A DNA stretch of 64,000 nucleotides, taken from NCBI GenBank assembly GCA_037102815.1, contig BTPP01000003.1, positions 1,736,001 through 1,800,000 on the forward strand. The letters are read 5' to 3'. This DNA comes from Neurospora intermedia (Eukaryota; Ascomycota; Sordariomycetes; Sordariales; Sordariaceae). Made by a program: the position numbers and the translations under genes. The notes beneath the pieces were generated by a model. The model was not told the DNA's origin, searched no databases, and saw only the letters and a list, made by a program, of their open reading frames with translations. Below, piece by piece: positions 24,384 to 37,214 of this stretch. Position 1 is the first letter of the stretch. Every line of letters begins with the position of its first letter.

Positions 24384-25280
24384 ATAGGATGCATACCCGG
24401 TCCTTTAGAGTATGGTGCTGTTATTCGAAGTACTCGACGTGGGGTCCAATAAAGGGCGTTTCATGGTATGAAGAGAAAGTGATTTGATGAGAGGATGGGG
24501 TTGTCAGCTGAGAAAGGATGGCTGTGAGGGGATGTGAGCAGGATAAATCAGGATAGGTAGGGTATGCTAGGTGTGTCTTTGTGAAGAAAATGAAAATCAC
24601 GGTGTTTTTGTTCATTATAGGCAGATATCTGTGTCTCGCATAGTCCCAGGGTTAATCATGGTACTCGACGCATTAGGCTTGGGACAAGGAACATCAGATC
24701 AGGTACGCTGCCCCTGACCAGAACATGATAAGTGACTGCAGCAGGACAATTCGGCCATGTTTTCGCTTCCTTAGGAGATATAAGAGATCCAGAGAACGGG
24801 AAAACGTGGGCAATGCCAGCAGTCGTTGGAAGCCCTTTGGCCATAACCGGCCGTTGTGGTGGGATCTCTCCATGCCGAGGAAGTGGTTCTTGTAGTGTAC
24901 AGTACGGGGTAAGAACTGCCCGGGATAAGGGGCATTTTATGGGGCGGTTGAGTGCGGGGGAGGTGATATTGTCCGCTAATATTTCCTATTTCCACACCAA
25001 CCGGGTCAAGGTTTCACCAAGACGGGACATTAGTATGGTTCGGTGACAACTCAACCGCCCCCCATGGGCCAGGCATAATGTTTTTGGTTGGGGATGATAG
25101 GTTTAAATAAAGACATATTCCCATCGGGAGGATCGTCTGTGGTGACTCAAAACGTCTCTTCTCTTCAAACCGTTGACATTATCAACAATCTGTGTATCAC
25201 GGACCAGTGCCATCTATCCTTAACTTTCAACACTTCCTTCTCACTCTCAAGCGTCAAGGTTATAAAGTATCACCACCAAG
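24384..25280. other. Intergenic region between MED16 and DUF3500 gene
   Basis: About 900 bases with no supported coding frame. It must hold the MED16 3' UTR and the promoter and leader of the next gene. TATAAAG at 25261 is only 20 bases before that start codon, too close to act as a normal TATA box. Confidence 0.6.
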
Positions 25281-26650
25281 ATGGTCAGTGACAGCGGCCA
25301 TGGCGCCGAGTATCGCCAATACCTCCCAGACCTAAACATCCCACGCTTTACAACCATGCAAAAGCAAGATGCCCATGAATACGCAAATGAGTTCATCAAG
25401 GGAGGAAATCCTCCATGGCTGCACGGCCTCTACTTGCACTGGAGAAAGCTCTTCCAAGATCCCTTCAAGGGGATTACCAACGACGGTTAGATCACTCACC
25501 CCCTCCATCCTCACTTAACACGTCTCGTCCACTCATTTACTCACAACTTTTGCTTGATAAAAATATAGGAACTGTCCGCCCCAATCTCTTTACCCTCCAA
25601 GACGAGGGCATGCCCATCGACTCCATTGTCTCCGCCACCACCAACCTCCTCTCCCTCCTCTCACCACAACAGCGCTCAGCAGTGACCTACCACATCGACT
25701 CGCCAGAATGGCGCACCTGGTCCAACCCCGAATTCCTGCTCAGCAACAAAGGAATCCGCCTCGATGAGGTCCCTTCTGCCACCCGGGACGCTGTCCTCGC
25801 CGTGCTACGCTCCACCCTCTCACCCGAAGGTTACGCCAAAGCCCTGGGCGCCATGCGCATCAACGGCTTCCTGGGGGACCTAGTCCAAGCCCCGCGCGTC
25901 TGCAACGAGTTCAGTTACAACTTTGTACTCTTCCAAACCGCCTCCGGCCCTTCCACTTCCCAGCCATGGGGCTTTTCGTTCTATGGCCACCATCTGTGTT
26001 TGAACGTGTTCCTGTACAAAACCCAAGTGGTCATCTCGCCCTGGTTCACCGGCGCAGAGCCCAACCTGATCGACGCCGGGCCATACAAGGGCACCCGTAT
26101 CCTCCAGGAGGAGGAGAAGCTGGGGTTGCAACTGATGCAGAGCCTGTCGGCTGAGCAGCAGAGGCAAGCTCAGGTGTACAAGCTCCTGCGGGACCCGGCC
26201 ATGCCCAAGGGGAGATGGAATCACGACGACCAGCGACATTTGTGCGGCGCGTCCCGGGACAACCGCGTGGTTCCGTACGAGGGGGTTTCCGTTGCTGGCT
26301 TCACAGAAGAGCAGAAAAGGTTGGTGGAGCAAATACTGGAGCAGTACCTGCTTTATCTGCCCGAGCAAGCTAGGGAGATCCGCTTAGGTCAGATCAGGGA
26401 ATGGTTCGATAAGGAGACGTATTTTTGCTGGATTGGGGGGTTTGGCGATGATGATGCGTTTTACTATCGGATTCAGAGCCCTGTGGTGATTGTTGAGTTC
26501 GATCACCATAGCGGTGTATTTTTGACGAACAAGGAGCCGGCCAAGTTTCACATTCACACGCTGTTGAGGACGCCGAATGCGGGGGATTATGGGATGGCGT
26601 TGAGGGGGCTGTTGGAGGGCGAGAAGCAGGAGTATGTTTGGGAGGAATAG
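25281..26650 (+). CDS. DUF3500 family protein of unknown function
   Basis: Exons 25281-25485 and 25569-26650 give 428 residues. The sequence shows the conserved blocks I associate with DUF3500: GFSFYGHHLCLN in the middle, followed by a segment naming a ligand-like pocket (WFTGAEPN), and near the end VVIVEFDHHSGVFL with an HIHTLLRTPN-type His cluster. No signal peptide, membrane segment or known catalytic motif is visible. The repeated His residues suggest a metal or small-molecule site, but that is inference. The intron donor is GTTAGA, weaker than its neighbours' donors, though splicing there restores the frame exactly (Gly-Thr-Val). DUF3500 proteins are widespread in fungi and bacteria and their role is not established. 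Confidence 0.88.
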
Positions 26651-27076
26651 TTAAGTGATGGACTGGAAAACCCGAAACCTCGAAGCCAAGTAATAACTGA
26701 GATGATCACATCCTTAGGATGATCAGTATGACAGCTCTGGCCGTTTTGTCGTAATGGGCAAAAGATAGGAGGGGGGGAAATGCTGGACAGAGAAAGGGGG
26801 GGGGGAGGGGGGAGAAGAAAGAAGAGGGTGCACCCCACCGCCATGTCGCACCTGCCATATGTATCGGCCATTGGCAGCTAGAGTCGCAACTTCCTAGACA
26901 AAACTTTACACAAGAGATGGAGATTTCCACATGTGGATACACAGTCTCTGTGCGGTTAAACGGGATGATCTGGGTCGACGGGAGTTCTATGCGTCCGTCT
27001 CCTCCCCATACCAGTCGGGCCAGCGCTCGAAACATGAAGCGTCAACATCGACTTCGACATCGCACAAAGCCACTCT
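26651..27076. other. Short intergenic region with G tracts
   Basis: The 426 bases between the DUF3500 gene and the coiled-coil gene contain G homopolymer tracts at 26771-26777 and about 26796-26812. An ATG at 27033 opens a short frame that overlaps the next gene's start in another frame. Confidence 0.6.
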
Positions 27077-28602
27077 ATGATGCCAATGGCTTCGGCATCG
27101 CAATTGACCTCGCCCTTCTTTAGCCAAGAAACAGTCAGTACCAACAACAGCTCGCAGTCGTCACTACTATTTTCCCAAGCCTCGCAGCCTTCGACACAAC
27201 CCTCTCGGGCTTCGTCACCACTTGAGCCCGATCCGGAAGCAGACCTTGACCAGGAATATTTAGACGAAATCGACGAGCATCCGCCTGACGGATGGATCGG
27301 CTATTTGAGCGCCCAGTATCAGACCCATATCGTCGACAATCTGAAGCAGACCGTGTTCGAGAAGATAGACCAGCTCAAAGCCTCCATTACCTCCCTTCAG
27401 CAGAATCATGCCAGTCAAGAGAAAGCCAGCGCAGCATCCGTCAATGAATTCAGAGCCACACACGATCAGATTTTCAGTACCCTTCGAGATCTCAAGCCTA
27501 TTCCAAGCCGGCTTTCCGCACTAGAAATCAATGTCAGGCAGAACAAGGAACAAGCAGGCTATGCCCTGTCCAATCTCGACGACAAGGTCTCGAGGCTGAA
27601 GACAGATCTGGGAGTAAAGTATGACGGAGCCATGAGGGGGTTGAAAAGCGTCCAACAACAGAACATGTCCCTCCTTGAGGCACTCGAAGTCCTGCAGGGG
27701 AAGATCGCGAATTTGCAGCAACAACAGACGCAGACGAATGAGAGACTCTCCTCTTTCCAAAATGATATGGAGAAGACTTTGGCACCATATCAAGGACTTT
27801 CCCATGAGGCCATGGAATTATTAAGACAGCTCCACTCTCGTCGCGCGGACCTCATGGGACTTATGGACCGGCCGACCACAGCTACGAGCGGCTTGAACGT
27901 GCCACTTATTGAAGCAGGTAGGTTGATATATTCCTTCCGTAGCTGGCTCAATATCTGACTGTTGTAGCGCCCCAAACCCATCTGCCCTGGAGATCGCCCC
28001 GGCATACGGCCAACATAAGCAACCCAAGCCAGCTAGTTCAGGCAGTTTCCAAGACCAGAGCAGCGCAGAAAAGAAAAGAATTGCCATCAGCACTTGATCT
28101 CACGGGTTCGGAACCCTCTGTCGAGAAGAGAACAAACCCAAAGCGAAGGAAAATCGACTTACCTTCGGTCAGCTCGAATCAGCAGCATCTTGATGACACG
28201 AACAGGCTGCCTCTCGCCGCAGCTAAGAAAGCGCTTCCCGCTCGAGAGAAACGACCATCTGCCACGTCCAAGCAGCCCGGCGCCACGAAGCAGAAAGCCC
28301 CCGTTGCAGACATGGAAACCCCACCTGCCAGAGCCAGCGTTCAAGACATGAGGTTGCTCTTCAAGAAACACAACGATACATACAAAGCAAGACCGCCCAA
28401 AGCCGAGTGGCTCTTCATATGGAAGTTCATAAACGAGATTGAGAGTCCAGAGAAGCTGAGACATCTTCAAGAGCGCTTGTTGGAACTTTTACCAGACCAT
28501 ATCTCGCAGAGAAGAGCGTCACATCGTCTTGGAGATAAATTTATCCAAATTTCGAGGTCGTTGACCTGGGGCCGGTTTGCGAAGGCACTTGCCGAAGTGT
28601 AG
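27077..28602 (+). CDS. Coiled-coil protein of unknown function
   Basis: Exons 27077-27917 and 27968-28602 (intron 50 nt, phase closes) give 491 residues. The first 60 residues are Ser/Gln-rich and followed by an acidic stretch (EPDPEADLDQEYLDEIDE). Residues about 85-245 have heptad-like spacing with many Gln, Lys and Leu and should form a long coiled coil. A basic disordered linker with a nuclear-type signal (NPKRRK) follows, and the C-terminus (about 410-491) is a compact helical block rich in Trp, Leu and Arg (WLFIWKFINEIESP, SLTWGRFAKALAEV). I do not recognise the family. The layout of short N-terminal motif, central coiled coil and conserved end resembles meiotic DSB factors of the Mer2/Rec15 type or a kinetochore protein, but this is a guess. 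The start is the first ATG in frame; an overlapping upstream frame begins at 27033. Confidence 0.8.
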
Positions 28603-30847
28603 CAACAGTAAGGTGGCTCTGTGGATGGAATATACGATATTACGAAATGTGGAGGAGAGCTACCATTTCACAGCCTTGATCGTGTGAGGAGTGTGCCATC
28701 TCGATGGTTTGGTAATCTGTGACATCTCAGGGTGTCATATATGTGGTATGTTGCAAGTCGAGTGGATCAGTATCTGGATGTGAAGATGGTCAAAGGGCAC
28801 CCAGGGAGGCGCACTATGCCTATGATTGGGACCAACTCCATGTCATTCAATATATACCAGCAGTATGGGCCAGGGTAATGGAGCAAAGGTATGAATATCT
28901 AATATCGGACTCTAGAGAACATATAACGTAGAGCAAATAGGTGTCATGTAACCGGAAGGCCAGCCGAGTTCGAACCAGATCTATCCAATATATGATTTGC
29001 TCAGCCCTCTTCCTTGCCTTTTCAAATCGATGTCAAAGCGAAACATATCCTTCATAATTCATTCTCTCTCATCTATTTTACTTCCTAACATGCCGGTGAT
29101 AATCCTTCATCGAATTAACCACCCAACACGCCTCCTTGAGATGGCCCGAATTCGCTCCCATATGATCCTCGCACTTTTTCGCCAACCCCTTACAGATCGC
29201 ATCTTCGTCCAATACCGCACCTACCCAATCTCCACCAAACACCGTGTTAAAGACAATACTGAAGTAAAGCAATTGCCCATAGGATTTCGAGTATCTACCT
29301 AGGTATTCTTAGTACTTACGCACTCTCTATGTATACACAGACCGCAGGAAACCGCAGCAAACCGCACCTACCCAGCGAGCCAGCCTCCCAGCACCTTTCC
29401 CCAAGGTCGGCCACCATGGTCTAGAATCAGGGACTTCCAAGGCACCAAAGTTCACAACAAAGAGATGCCATGATGTTTGACATTGGTGAGGGGAATTTGG
29501 AAATTTCTGGATAAGCTGTTGTTCTGCTTGATCTTGTGTCCTATTCCAAGACCTCTCGCATTTATTCTGTCCTCTGTAAAATTCCCAAGATGTATCTCTA
29601 TAACACTGAGGCAGCCTTACTAGTCACTGATGACCTCTCCGCGCCACAGTAGTGAGTGGATGGTGGTGCCTGGGCAATTCGAGTACGAGAAAGCCGTCGG
29701 GAAGGACTAGTCTAACTCGTTCGTAAGCCTGTCAGACGTGCATTGTCCTTCTTGACGGATGACCGTATTGTGTCCAATTTTCCTGTGATACACTCCTGGC
29801 AATCAATGCTATCTGCAAAAGACGTACCTGCAGTTGTCTAAACCATGTAGGCAACACTCATCACACAGCATCTCGGCAGCGGAGCTCAAACCCGAAACGA
29901 TGTCCAAATCTCGCGTCAACTTGCTTCCAGCGGTGGGTGCGCCCGATTTGACAGGGTTATGGTGTTTCCTACTCTCTTCAGACGACGGCTCTATAAGTCA
30001 ACTCGAGGCTCGTGGAAGGCACCGAGTAACAGACTTGCATGCCGTATCTGCGGCAGTGAAACCTGAACTGGCTCGATGCGGTGGTCGTGGCTGTCTGCTT
30101 CCTGTTCGCTGAGCCCATTCACCCAAGTAAGAGACAGCAAGTGCTGTTTATAGATTGAGCCAATGCGCCTTGATGTGCCTCTACAACAACACATCGCTGA
30201 TGCTCGATCCCTTTGCCATACCTAGGAGTAACAGCTGCTGACGTTTGTTCGTCTACTTTGTACAAATGCGATATATGTGTAGCCACAGTAAAGTCCGTAC
30301 GTAACTCTTGGTGCCACCACTTTCCCTTCACCCAGCCTGCGTGAAGACTTCGGAACAGAAACACAAGGAGGACTTGGCGTTGGACATGACAATCATTATT
30401 CGTCCCCATACATAAGTCTTAGATGAGAAGCCACACCCCATAATTCAAATTGCCCACTGGCTAGTAGGACTCAGGTGAGTGAGTCGAAGTGCAATGGGAA
30501 CAGAATCGAGAAGAGAAAAGGGCCCCGCGATTTCCGATCGGGGAACCAAACATTATCATGAATATTTTCTTTTTCCAGTAATGAGATAGAGAACCTCCTT
30601 TCTCAAACATCCCTCATTTTGATGTAATAGGCGTATACAAAATTGGGGTATACAGAATTATATAAAGACAACATGGGAAGTAACTTGATTATAGACGTAG
30701 TGTCGCCATTTGTCGGTCAAACCACCTCTAGTTGCTGGCGGCGTACCGTGGAGGGCTCAACACAACATTAACTTCGAGCGATCGAATAGAAACGTCGTGA
30801 GTATCGTGTCGTTCGCATCAGGGTTTCAAGACTGTAGGTGATGTGTT
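28603..30847. other. Intergenic region, convergent 3' ends
   Basis: About 2.2 kb between the coiled-coil gene (+) and the mannosyltransferase (-). Several frames of 60-100 codons occur but none shows a known motif or splice pattern. A lone GTTCGAACC at about 28,968 looks like a tRNA B box but has no cloverleaf around it. Confidence 0.55.
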
Positions 30848-32333
30848 TTAGAACTTGACCTTCTTTCCGGTCAGCTTGAACCAGATCCAGCAAAGGAGGT
30901 CCTCCTTGAACCGTTCCCACAACGACCGGTTGAGGTGATAGCTCAGCTCGCGGAAGTTGTACATCTCACCCCAGCAGTCTCGGCCCCATTCACATCCGGC
31001 CATGTTGACCAGGAAATCCCGATCCTTCTGGTCGTAATGTATGCGCGGATCAGTGCCCTTTTCAGAGCAGGCGCCTGTAGGGAAACTGTTGATCATGCGC
31101 TGCGGAAGGAAGGCCGTACTCTTCCGAATCCAGGGTTGCGCAGTGTAAAGCTGCTCCAAGGCATCTTGCTCCTTGTGTTCCCACTCCATGTGCTTCTGTT
31201 CGTATGCAACAGGATCCCACCAAACATCAAGTAAATGATCCGTCCAAGTGCCGCGGCGCATGAAGAAGGAACCCAAATTGAATCCAGAGCAATCCTGCGA
31301 CAACATGAGGTGAATCGAGTCCGGGTTGCCATCTCCAATCGGGCTTTTCGAGAGTTCGTCGAGGTAAGGGTCGGCCGGGGGGTGAGAAATGTTCAACGGA
31401 TTGTACTCGTTGATGTCGCGGTAGGTGACATCCTCGATGTGGTCAAAAATATGGTCCTGCAGAGACTTCGATGGCTCCATAATGAAGGTGTTGAGGTCAA
31501 GCCACCAAACCCTGGGACAAAATCAGCCACGGATCACATCCAGGAAGCAACAGAGTGGGAACATACCATTCTGCCTTGGGATACTTTCGCAGAGTAGAGC
31601 GGATGAAATCAACCTTTTCCCAGCTCTCGCGCCATTCATGCGCATAGCGTTTCTTTGTGCTCATGTCGACAATTTCGAGATCGTATCCCCACTTGGCAAC
31701 GTATTTCTTCTTGTTGCGAATCGAGTCCCTCTCGATTGCCCATTCCCTGGCGCCCTTCCACTCCATGACACCACCGCCAACGTTGGCAGCCAGAATGATG
31801 ACAAACTTTTGACCCCCACCAAGCCATGATGTTCTTCGGTAGTAGTATACCAGAGCTTTCCATGGTGTTAGGTCACTGTATGATGGATCCAAGGTGGGGG
31901 GTTGCAAAGACTCACGAGTGCTGTAGAAGATAATGTATCCTAGCAGGAACAAGAGGCCAAAGGCTAGCAGCATCTTGGTCCTCCTGCTCATCCTCCCCGT
32001 GATGCCTCGTATCCTGCCAAGTCGTGGCATGTTCCATCGACCTTGGCCAATCTTCTCTCTCTCGGCGCCATGGGTGTTGTCGGCCTTGAATCGGGGCAGC
32101 GAACTTGATATCCGACGCATGTGGCGGCTAAAGAAGCCCTGGTTCTGTGTCGAGAAGGACTGGTATGCGGCGCCGCCCATGTTTTTTTGCCTTTCCCACA
32201 TGACGGGCGTCCCGTTGGATCCGGCGTAGGCCTTGGTAGGACTCGATCGACCGCTCGGGCTGAGGTTGTTTGTAAGGCCTGGACTTGCCCAGCCACCACC
32301 GGGAACGGGAGAAGGACTGCGGGACAGCGACAT
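30848..32333 (-). CDS. mnn10: GT34 alpha-1,6-mannosyltransferase, MNN10/MNN11-like
   Basis: Exons 31916-32333, 31567-31855 and 30848-31511 (minus) give 456 residues. A Ser/Pro/Gly-rich cytosolic tail is followed by one membrane anchor at about 121-138 (KMLLAFGLLFLLGYIIFY), so this is a type II Golgi protein. The lumenal part carries the GT34 blocks VIILAANVGGGVMEWKGARE, KKRYAHEW, WWLDLNTFIMEPS and QDCSGFNLGSFFMRR. MNN10/MNN11 proteins extend the mannan backbone of N-glycans. The metal-binding position reads Asp-Leu-Asn, where DxD might be expected. The 60-nt intron at 31856-31915 is a multiple of three with no stop, so retention would add 20 residues; GTGAGT and CTAAC signals favour splicing. 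The start at MSLSRSPSP is chosen for good context, but a frame continues upstream across a further intron (see findings). Confidence 0.88.
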
Positions 32334-35300
32334 TGCAGTGATCGGGGTGCCTAGAGCAGACGGAAGGACCAAGCGACAGTCAGTAACACGCAGATGACAT
32401 CGGACAAGTGCCCAGCGGCCAGACGGGTGAAAGTGAGACGGCGGCCGTGAGACCGCTGGTGGCAGTCACGGGCGTGGGACAGGGCAAAAAGACAACAGGG
32501 GAAGAACACGTACCCGGGATGGGCGAGAGGCTGTTGGGGTCGTAGTTGCCGTTATGGGGCTCAACCCCAAGGAGGAGGCCCGAGGGAGATCGGCGATTGT
32601 CCAATCGGAGTTCGCTGGGAGGGTTAACGGCGGACGACCGTCTTCGGTGATGGGAGCGGGCCGGAGGGTCGCTGTAGGAGGACGAGGTCCCGTTGCCGTT
32701 GGGGGAAAGGGTCGCCAGCTTTGCGGATTTGCGACTTCACCAGGTGGCACTATGGGCCCTCTGGTGATATCGCGCAGGGGTGTAGGGGGTAGCTGGGCTT
32801 CCTTGCCGTGGAGGCTCAAGGGCCCAAGCCAGAGGCTGACGGACGAACTGACAAAGTGACGGCTGAATCCACGTTGCAACGGAGGGCCGCCTGACTCAAG
32901 ATACGGTACGTCGGTACGTAGCGGTTGGTGGTTACGGTGGGCTGGCTGGCCTTGGTGGCTGCGCTGCGTACGGTCGGATGGGTGTCCGTGGTAGTTAGGC
33001 TCTACCCAAAGAAGGCAGACTGCGTGTACTGTCGAATATTGAATGGGCTCGTGCGGTACAACCGAGAGGATCTGGTCGTCCAAGAAGGGGATGTGGACGG
33101 ATGGGGATGGGACAAAGGGGACCAAGGACCCGGTGTGTCTTGGAGACGTCCGAGTTTCGGGTTGGGGTGCAGGGCGCGCAGGCTGCTGTTGGAGGAAGAG
33201 ACCCGGCGCCTGTGGTGGCTCTGGATCGTAGACGGGTGCTGCAGAAGCGGCACCTGGACACGATATGCCAACCTTGAACCCAGCCGGGCAGCTGTTGCTT
33301 GAAGATGCCCGGATTCCCTTCGGCTGTATGCCGGGCAGATGTCGTTCAGTGGATCGCTCGCCGCGCTCGATTACCTAACGGTTGCTTGGATTATGCGTCG
33401 GTGTCTTGGTGGACGGGAAGAAGAAGTAACAAACGAGATCTTCAGAGACAACTCAACGCAGATTGTTTCACTAGGAGAGTGAATCTCTTGACCGTTTCAG
33501 CTATGGAAGAATTCCAGTGGCCGTGGGCTAAAAATCACTTTCAGATGAAGAACAGCCCTGCCCGTCCACTAAATGGCCAGCGTGGACAAGCGAGCGAACA
33601 AGCCAAGAACTTTTCCAACGTGTTTAAACCTTCCATCCTCCCCAAATTCATCGCGACCCCCGGCCGTCCCCAGATATTCTAGGGGCTTTCTCCGTCAACA
33701 ACATTTTTTTTTCTCTTTTTTAGCGGCCAACTTTTCAACAGCTACCCACGCCAAGATTGCCCCGACACATGCAGGGCACCACCCAGGGCCTGTTCACTGC
33801 GACCCCTGTCTATTTCTTGGAGTCTACACAGTACACTACGGTCCAGGGTGGTTGCGACTAATTGCGACACCTGGACGGTGATGGCATGCAATTTCACCTA
33901 GAGCGTGAATCCTTAACACTTTCTGATAACGGCTCGCGGAAGGCCCAATCCTTTTCCTGAATGCCTTCACCGTCTTTAGACTTGAATTTTTCAAAGCATG
34001 GAAAGGGGGAGCAGACGCTAATGTTGAACAGGGATGTCGGGCGTGGACTTGACTTGCTCTCGCTGGGTGCCTTGCAGCCTTCACGGTACCGGCGGGCAGT
34101 ACAAGCGCATTGGGCATTGGACCCCTTCAGCCCTCGGCTTTTTTTTTTTCTTCTATGACAATCCTGGGGCTGTAGTGTACCTGACGGCTCTGCATCAGAA
34201 CGCAGGAGCCAATGACAACGTTCCAATCCAACTAATTACGCGCTTGGGGGCAGCAACTTGGGGAATTTGAGGGAGACCTCCAACTTCTCCCCAAACCGTT
34301 TTGCTGACTTGATTTTTTTTCTTCTCTTTCAAAATCCCCTTTTCTCAGCCCGGCCAAGGGGACTAGTTACAGAAAAATTACCGGATGTGGGACAAAGTAC
34401 AAACATGTTTTGGCTTGCAGTCTTCGGCCGATTGCGCAACAGAAAGCTAATTGACCAACCCCCATGCTTAAGACGGTTATCTCTTGGCTCTGATCCGGCG
34501 CTACGGAAGACTGACGCGGAGTCAGTTCGCTGGGCGAACTGGGCAATTCTTTTACCCCTTGTCTAAGCCAGAGCCGAACAATGTTGCGGGTGATGTGGTG
34601 ATGTTCGCAATTTAAAGGGGGTCAAATCTCCTTGTCTCCCCTCCGTTGTTTCACCATTCTAGCACCCGCACAAACCTGGTCCTCAACAGAGATAGAGGTC
34701 ATGGGGGTCTGCACTTAGTGAACGACTATGGGGTACCCCACGGCACGCCATCTCGATCCCTACCTAAGATGATGCTAATGACGATACATTTTCTGGATGA
34801 TAGGTGGTAACCTATGGCAGAAATGGCATCTCGACCTCCAGATGTCAACTCATATCGAGGATGGCTACGGTACCCTTGAACCTTTGGTTTACTGTGGTGG
34901 CGTGTAGCAGAACATCGCTGGTAACCTACCATCGGTTACCAAACTTTAAGCATTATCAACGGAAATGGCAAACCAACTAGACGTACTCTCGTAGGGGCCC
35001 CACGATAAACTGGACCAACTGGCGGAGTGATTTTTGACGATCCTCCTTTTCTTGACCACCCCAGGCGTCCTGGTCTTGAATGAGAGGACGCTGGAGCTAC
35101 TCAGGATGTGGCAATTTTTGCTAGAAGCTTCAGAACACTGATCATAGTCTTCAGCCCCTGCAATAAGAGGAAACCAAGCTTATAGCCTAGCCGCCCTGAT
35201 GCTTGGACAGTTTGTTTGTCAAACACACATAATGGAGGTGGAAGAACACATGTCCATCTTCAATATCCATGATGCCCAAGTCTTCTTCAATCTCAATAAC

Positions 35301-35368
35301 ATCAAAGCCACCAAGATCAACCGCCGCTATCTATTGATACAGCAGACTCGACAACATACAACCCGTAG
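32334..35368. other. Upstream region of the mannosyltransferase and gene-poor flank
   Basis: The first 500 bases on the minus strand contain coding-like sequence that may be a leader exon of the mannosyltransferase. Further right I find no supported gene. An imperfect inverted repeat GGTAACC...GGTTACC lies at about 34,919-34,940. Composition is normal up to the left end of the pogo-type element. Confidence 0.5.
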
Positions 35369-35414
35369 ACATCGTAACCCCACAATTGATCACCCCCCAC
35401 AACGGATCACGTCG
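35369..35414 (+). repeat. Left terminal inverted repeat of the pogo-type element
   Basis: Begins GACATCGTAACCCCACAA and includes ATCACCCCCCACAACGGAT. It pairs with the complement of 37215-37260. Confidence 0.9.
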
Positions 35415-35810
35415 CACATCGTATTTTGCCAACAACAACAACAATACCCTCAATCTATCAACAACCATAACTTACTCAAATCAACGCCGATTGCACTCAA
35501 ACCGGTCGTAATAGACTCAGTAAAAAAGTAGCTCATTAGTAATACTATTAAAACTATCAATAACGGTCTATCCTAGCGAGCCGTATCGAAGCAATACAGT
35601 ATTACTCAATCTACCTTAAATAAACGTATATAAAGTACTATATCCAAGCGCAACGCCAAAATCCTAATACAACGGCTATTACTAATATAGGAAGGGTTTA
35701 TCTACAAATAGATATTAAATAAGGAGAAGGCTGGCCGTACTCCCAACTATCGTTAAATCGCTAGCTTTGCAACATCAATATTAAAAAAAAGTAGTAACAA
35801 TAACAGACTA

Positions 35811-37130
35811 GGCGCCCAATAGATAGATCGGTTCCTAACGAAAAATCCTTCTATCAAAACTAAACTTTCGAACCCGCTCGAATCGGCCAGAATCAGAGGC
35901 TCTACCCAGGAAGCTTTTACGAAATTCTTCGACCTTCTAGAAGCCTAAATTCGCAACAAGGGTATTATCCCAGCCAATATATCGAATATAAATAAATATA
36001 ATCTTTAAAAATTGGAATCTAAAGATAGTAAAATACTTAGGACTACCCTAACAAAAAAAGTATACCTAATAACGACCGACGCAACGATTTGGGTAACTAT
36101 TATCGAGTTTAGGACTACTAAAAGTAAGCAATTAACCCCTATCGTCGTCTTTTCTAATATAAACCTTCAAAGTCAATAATTCCCTAATAATATAAACGAT
36201 AAGCTCAAAAGCTAGAAGTATAACAATACCCCAAGTAAATAGAGTAATTCAAAGATTGTACTACGGTAGCTAAAGGAGGTTTATCTACTAGAAACGAAGC
36301 TAACTAACAATGACTAGCGTTTTTTAATCCTCGATAAATATACTAGTTATTTATCTAACAACTTCCTCTTTAAAGCTTTTTAATACAACGTTCAACTACT
36401 CTTTTTACCTCCCTATACTTTTTATAAGACTTAGCCACTCGACCGTTCAATCTTTTCAATAGTAAAATTATATTTTAGAAATTTAATTAAGGATTTCGCT
36501 AGCTTTCTAGTATTTGTACTAGTAAATAAACAACGGTTTTTATAGTATTATTAGGAAGCTTTACGATTGGGTATAAATTCTAAAAACCTTAAATTAAGGT
36601 TCAAAAAGACTAGGATATAGCCAATAAATAGATCCGTTATCTTTAATGACCCCGAAGCCGTATTTAATAATAATACTTTGCCCGCCGTCCTTAACGAACT
36701 AGTCCGGGCTACAATACCACCTATACCAAACCTTCTTAACTGGGACGTTGTCTTCCAAACCCCTTAGAAGTCTAGGGATATCCATAAAGGTATTAATAAT
36801 AAAATATTTAGTCTTACTCGTAATATCAGAAGGGTATTCAACAAGTCAGCTAAAGCCTTCGATATAAAAAACGCTAAACTCGCTACAAAAGACCACCAAA
36901 TTCAATATTTATAGACTCAACTAAATTTAATAAAGCCCAAAGATAAAAGGAAGGTTAAAGAAGGGGGTAACGGTAAATTTGTACATATTGAGGAGATTAT
37001 TCAAATTCGTAAAGCCTCAAAGCAAGCCCCCAAGCGTAGAAGGGTTGCCACGGCAACCACAGTAACGAGACTACTGTAAGAGTTAGGGAGAGCAGTTGAA
37101 TTAGCACTCCATGCTATTCAAGAGCATTAA
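35811..37130 (+). pseudogene. Dead pogo/Fot1 transposase (DDE superfamily)
   Basis: One frame runs from at least 35811 to a stop at 37128-37130 with no indel, but it is broken by about 15 TAA/TAG codons that sit where Trp or Gln would be. Recognisable blocks are the HTH-distal segment PSIKTKLSNPLESARIRG, FTKFFDLLEA, the first catalytic region IIPANISNIN (the expected Asp after Asn-Ile is now Asn), LILDKYTSYL in place of the usual LD-G-H block, and LLFLPPYT followed by PLDRSIFS. Loss of the first Asp and the stops make it inactive. The N-terminal DNA-binding part upstream of 35811 is too mutated to place exactly. Confidence 0.88.
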
Positions 37131-37214
37131 GAATAATATTATGGCATTTTAAAGCATCAAAATCGCTACAAAAGTGGCCAGTTTTCGATGTTATCTAGTT
37201 CCTGGTAATGAAGC

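Noticed and set aside
28955-28985. tRNA gene suggested by GTTCGAACC
   Set aside because: No A box or cloverleaf can be drawn around it.
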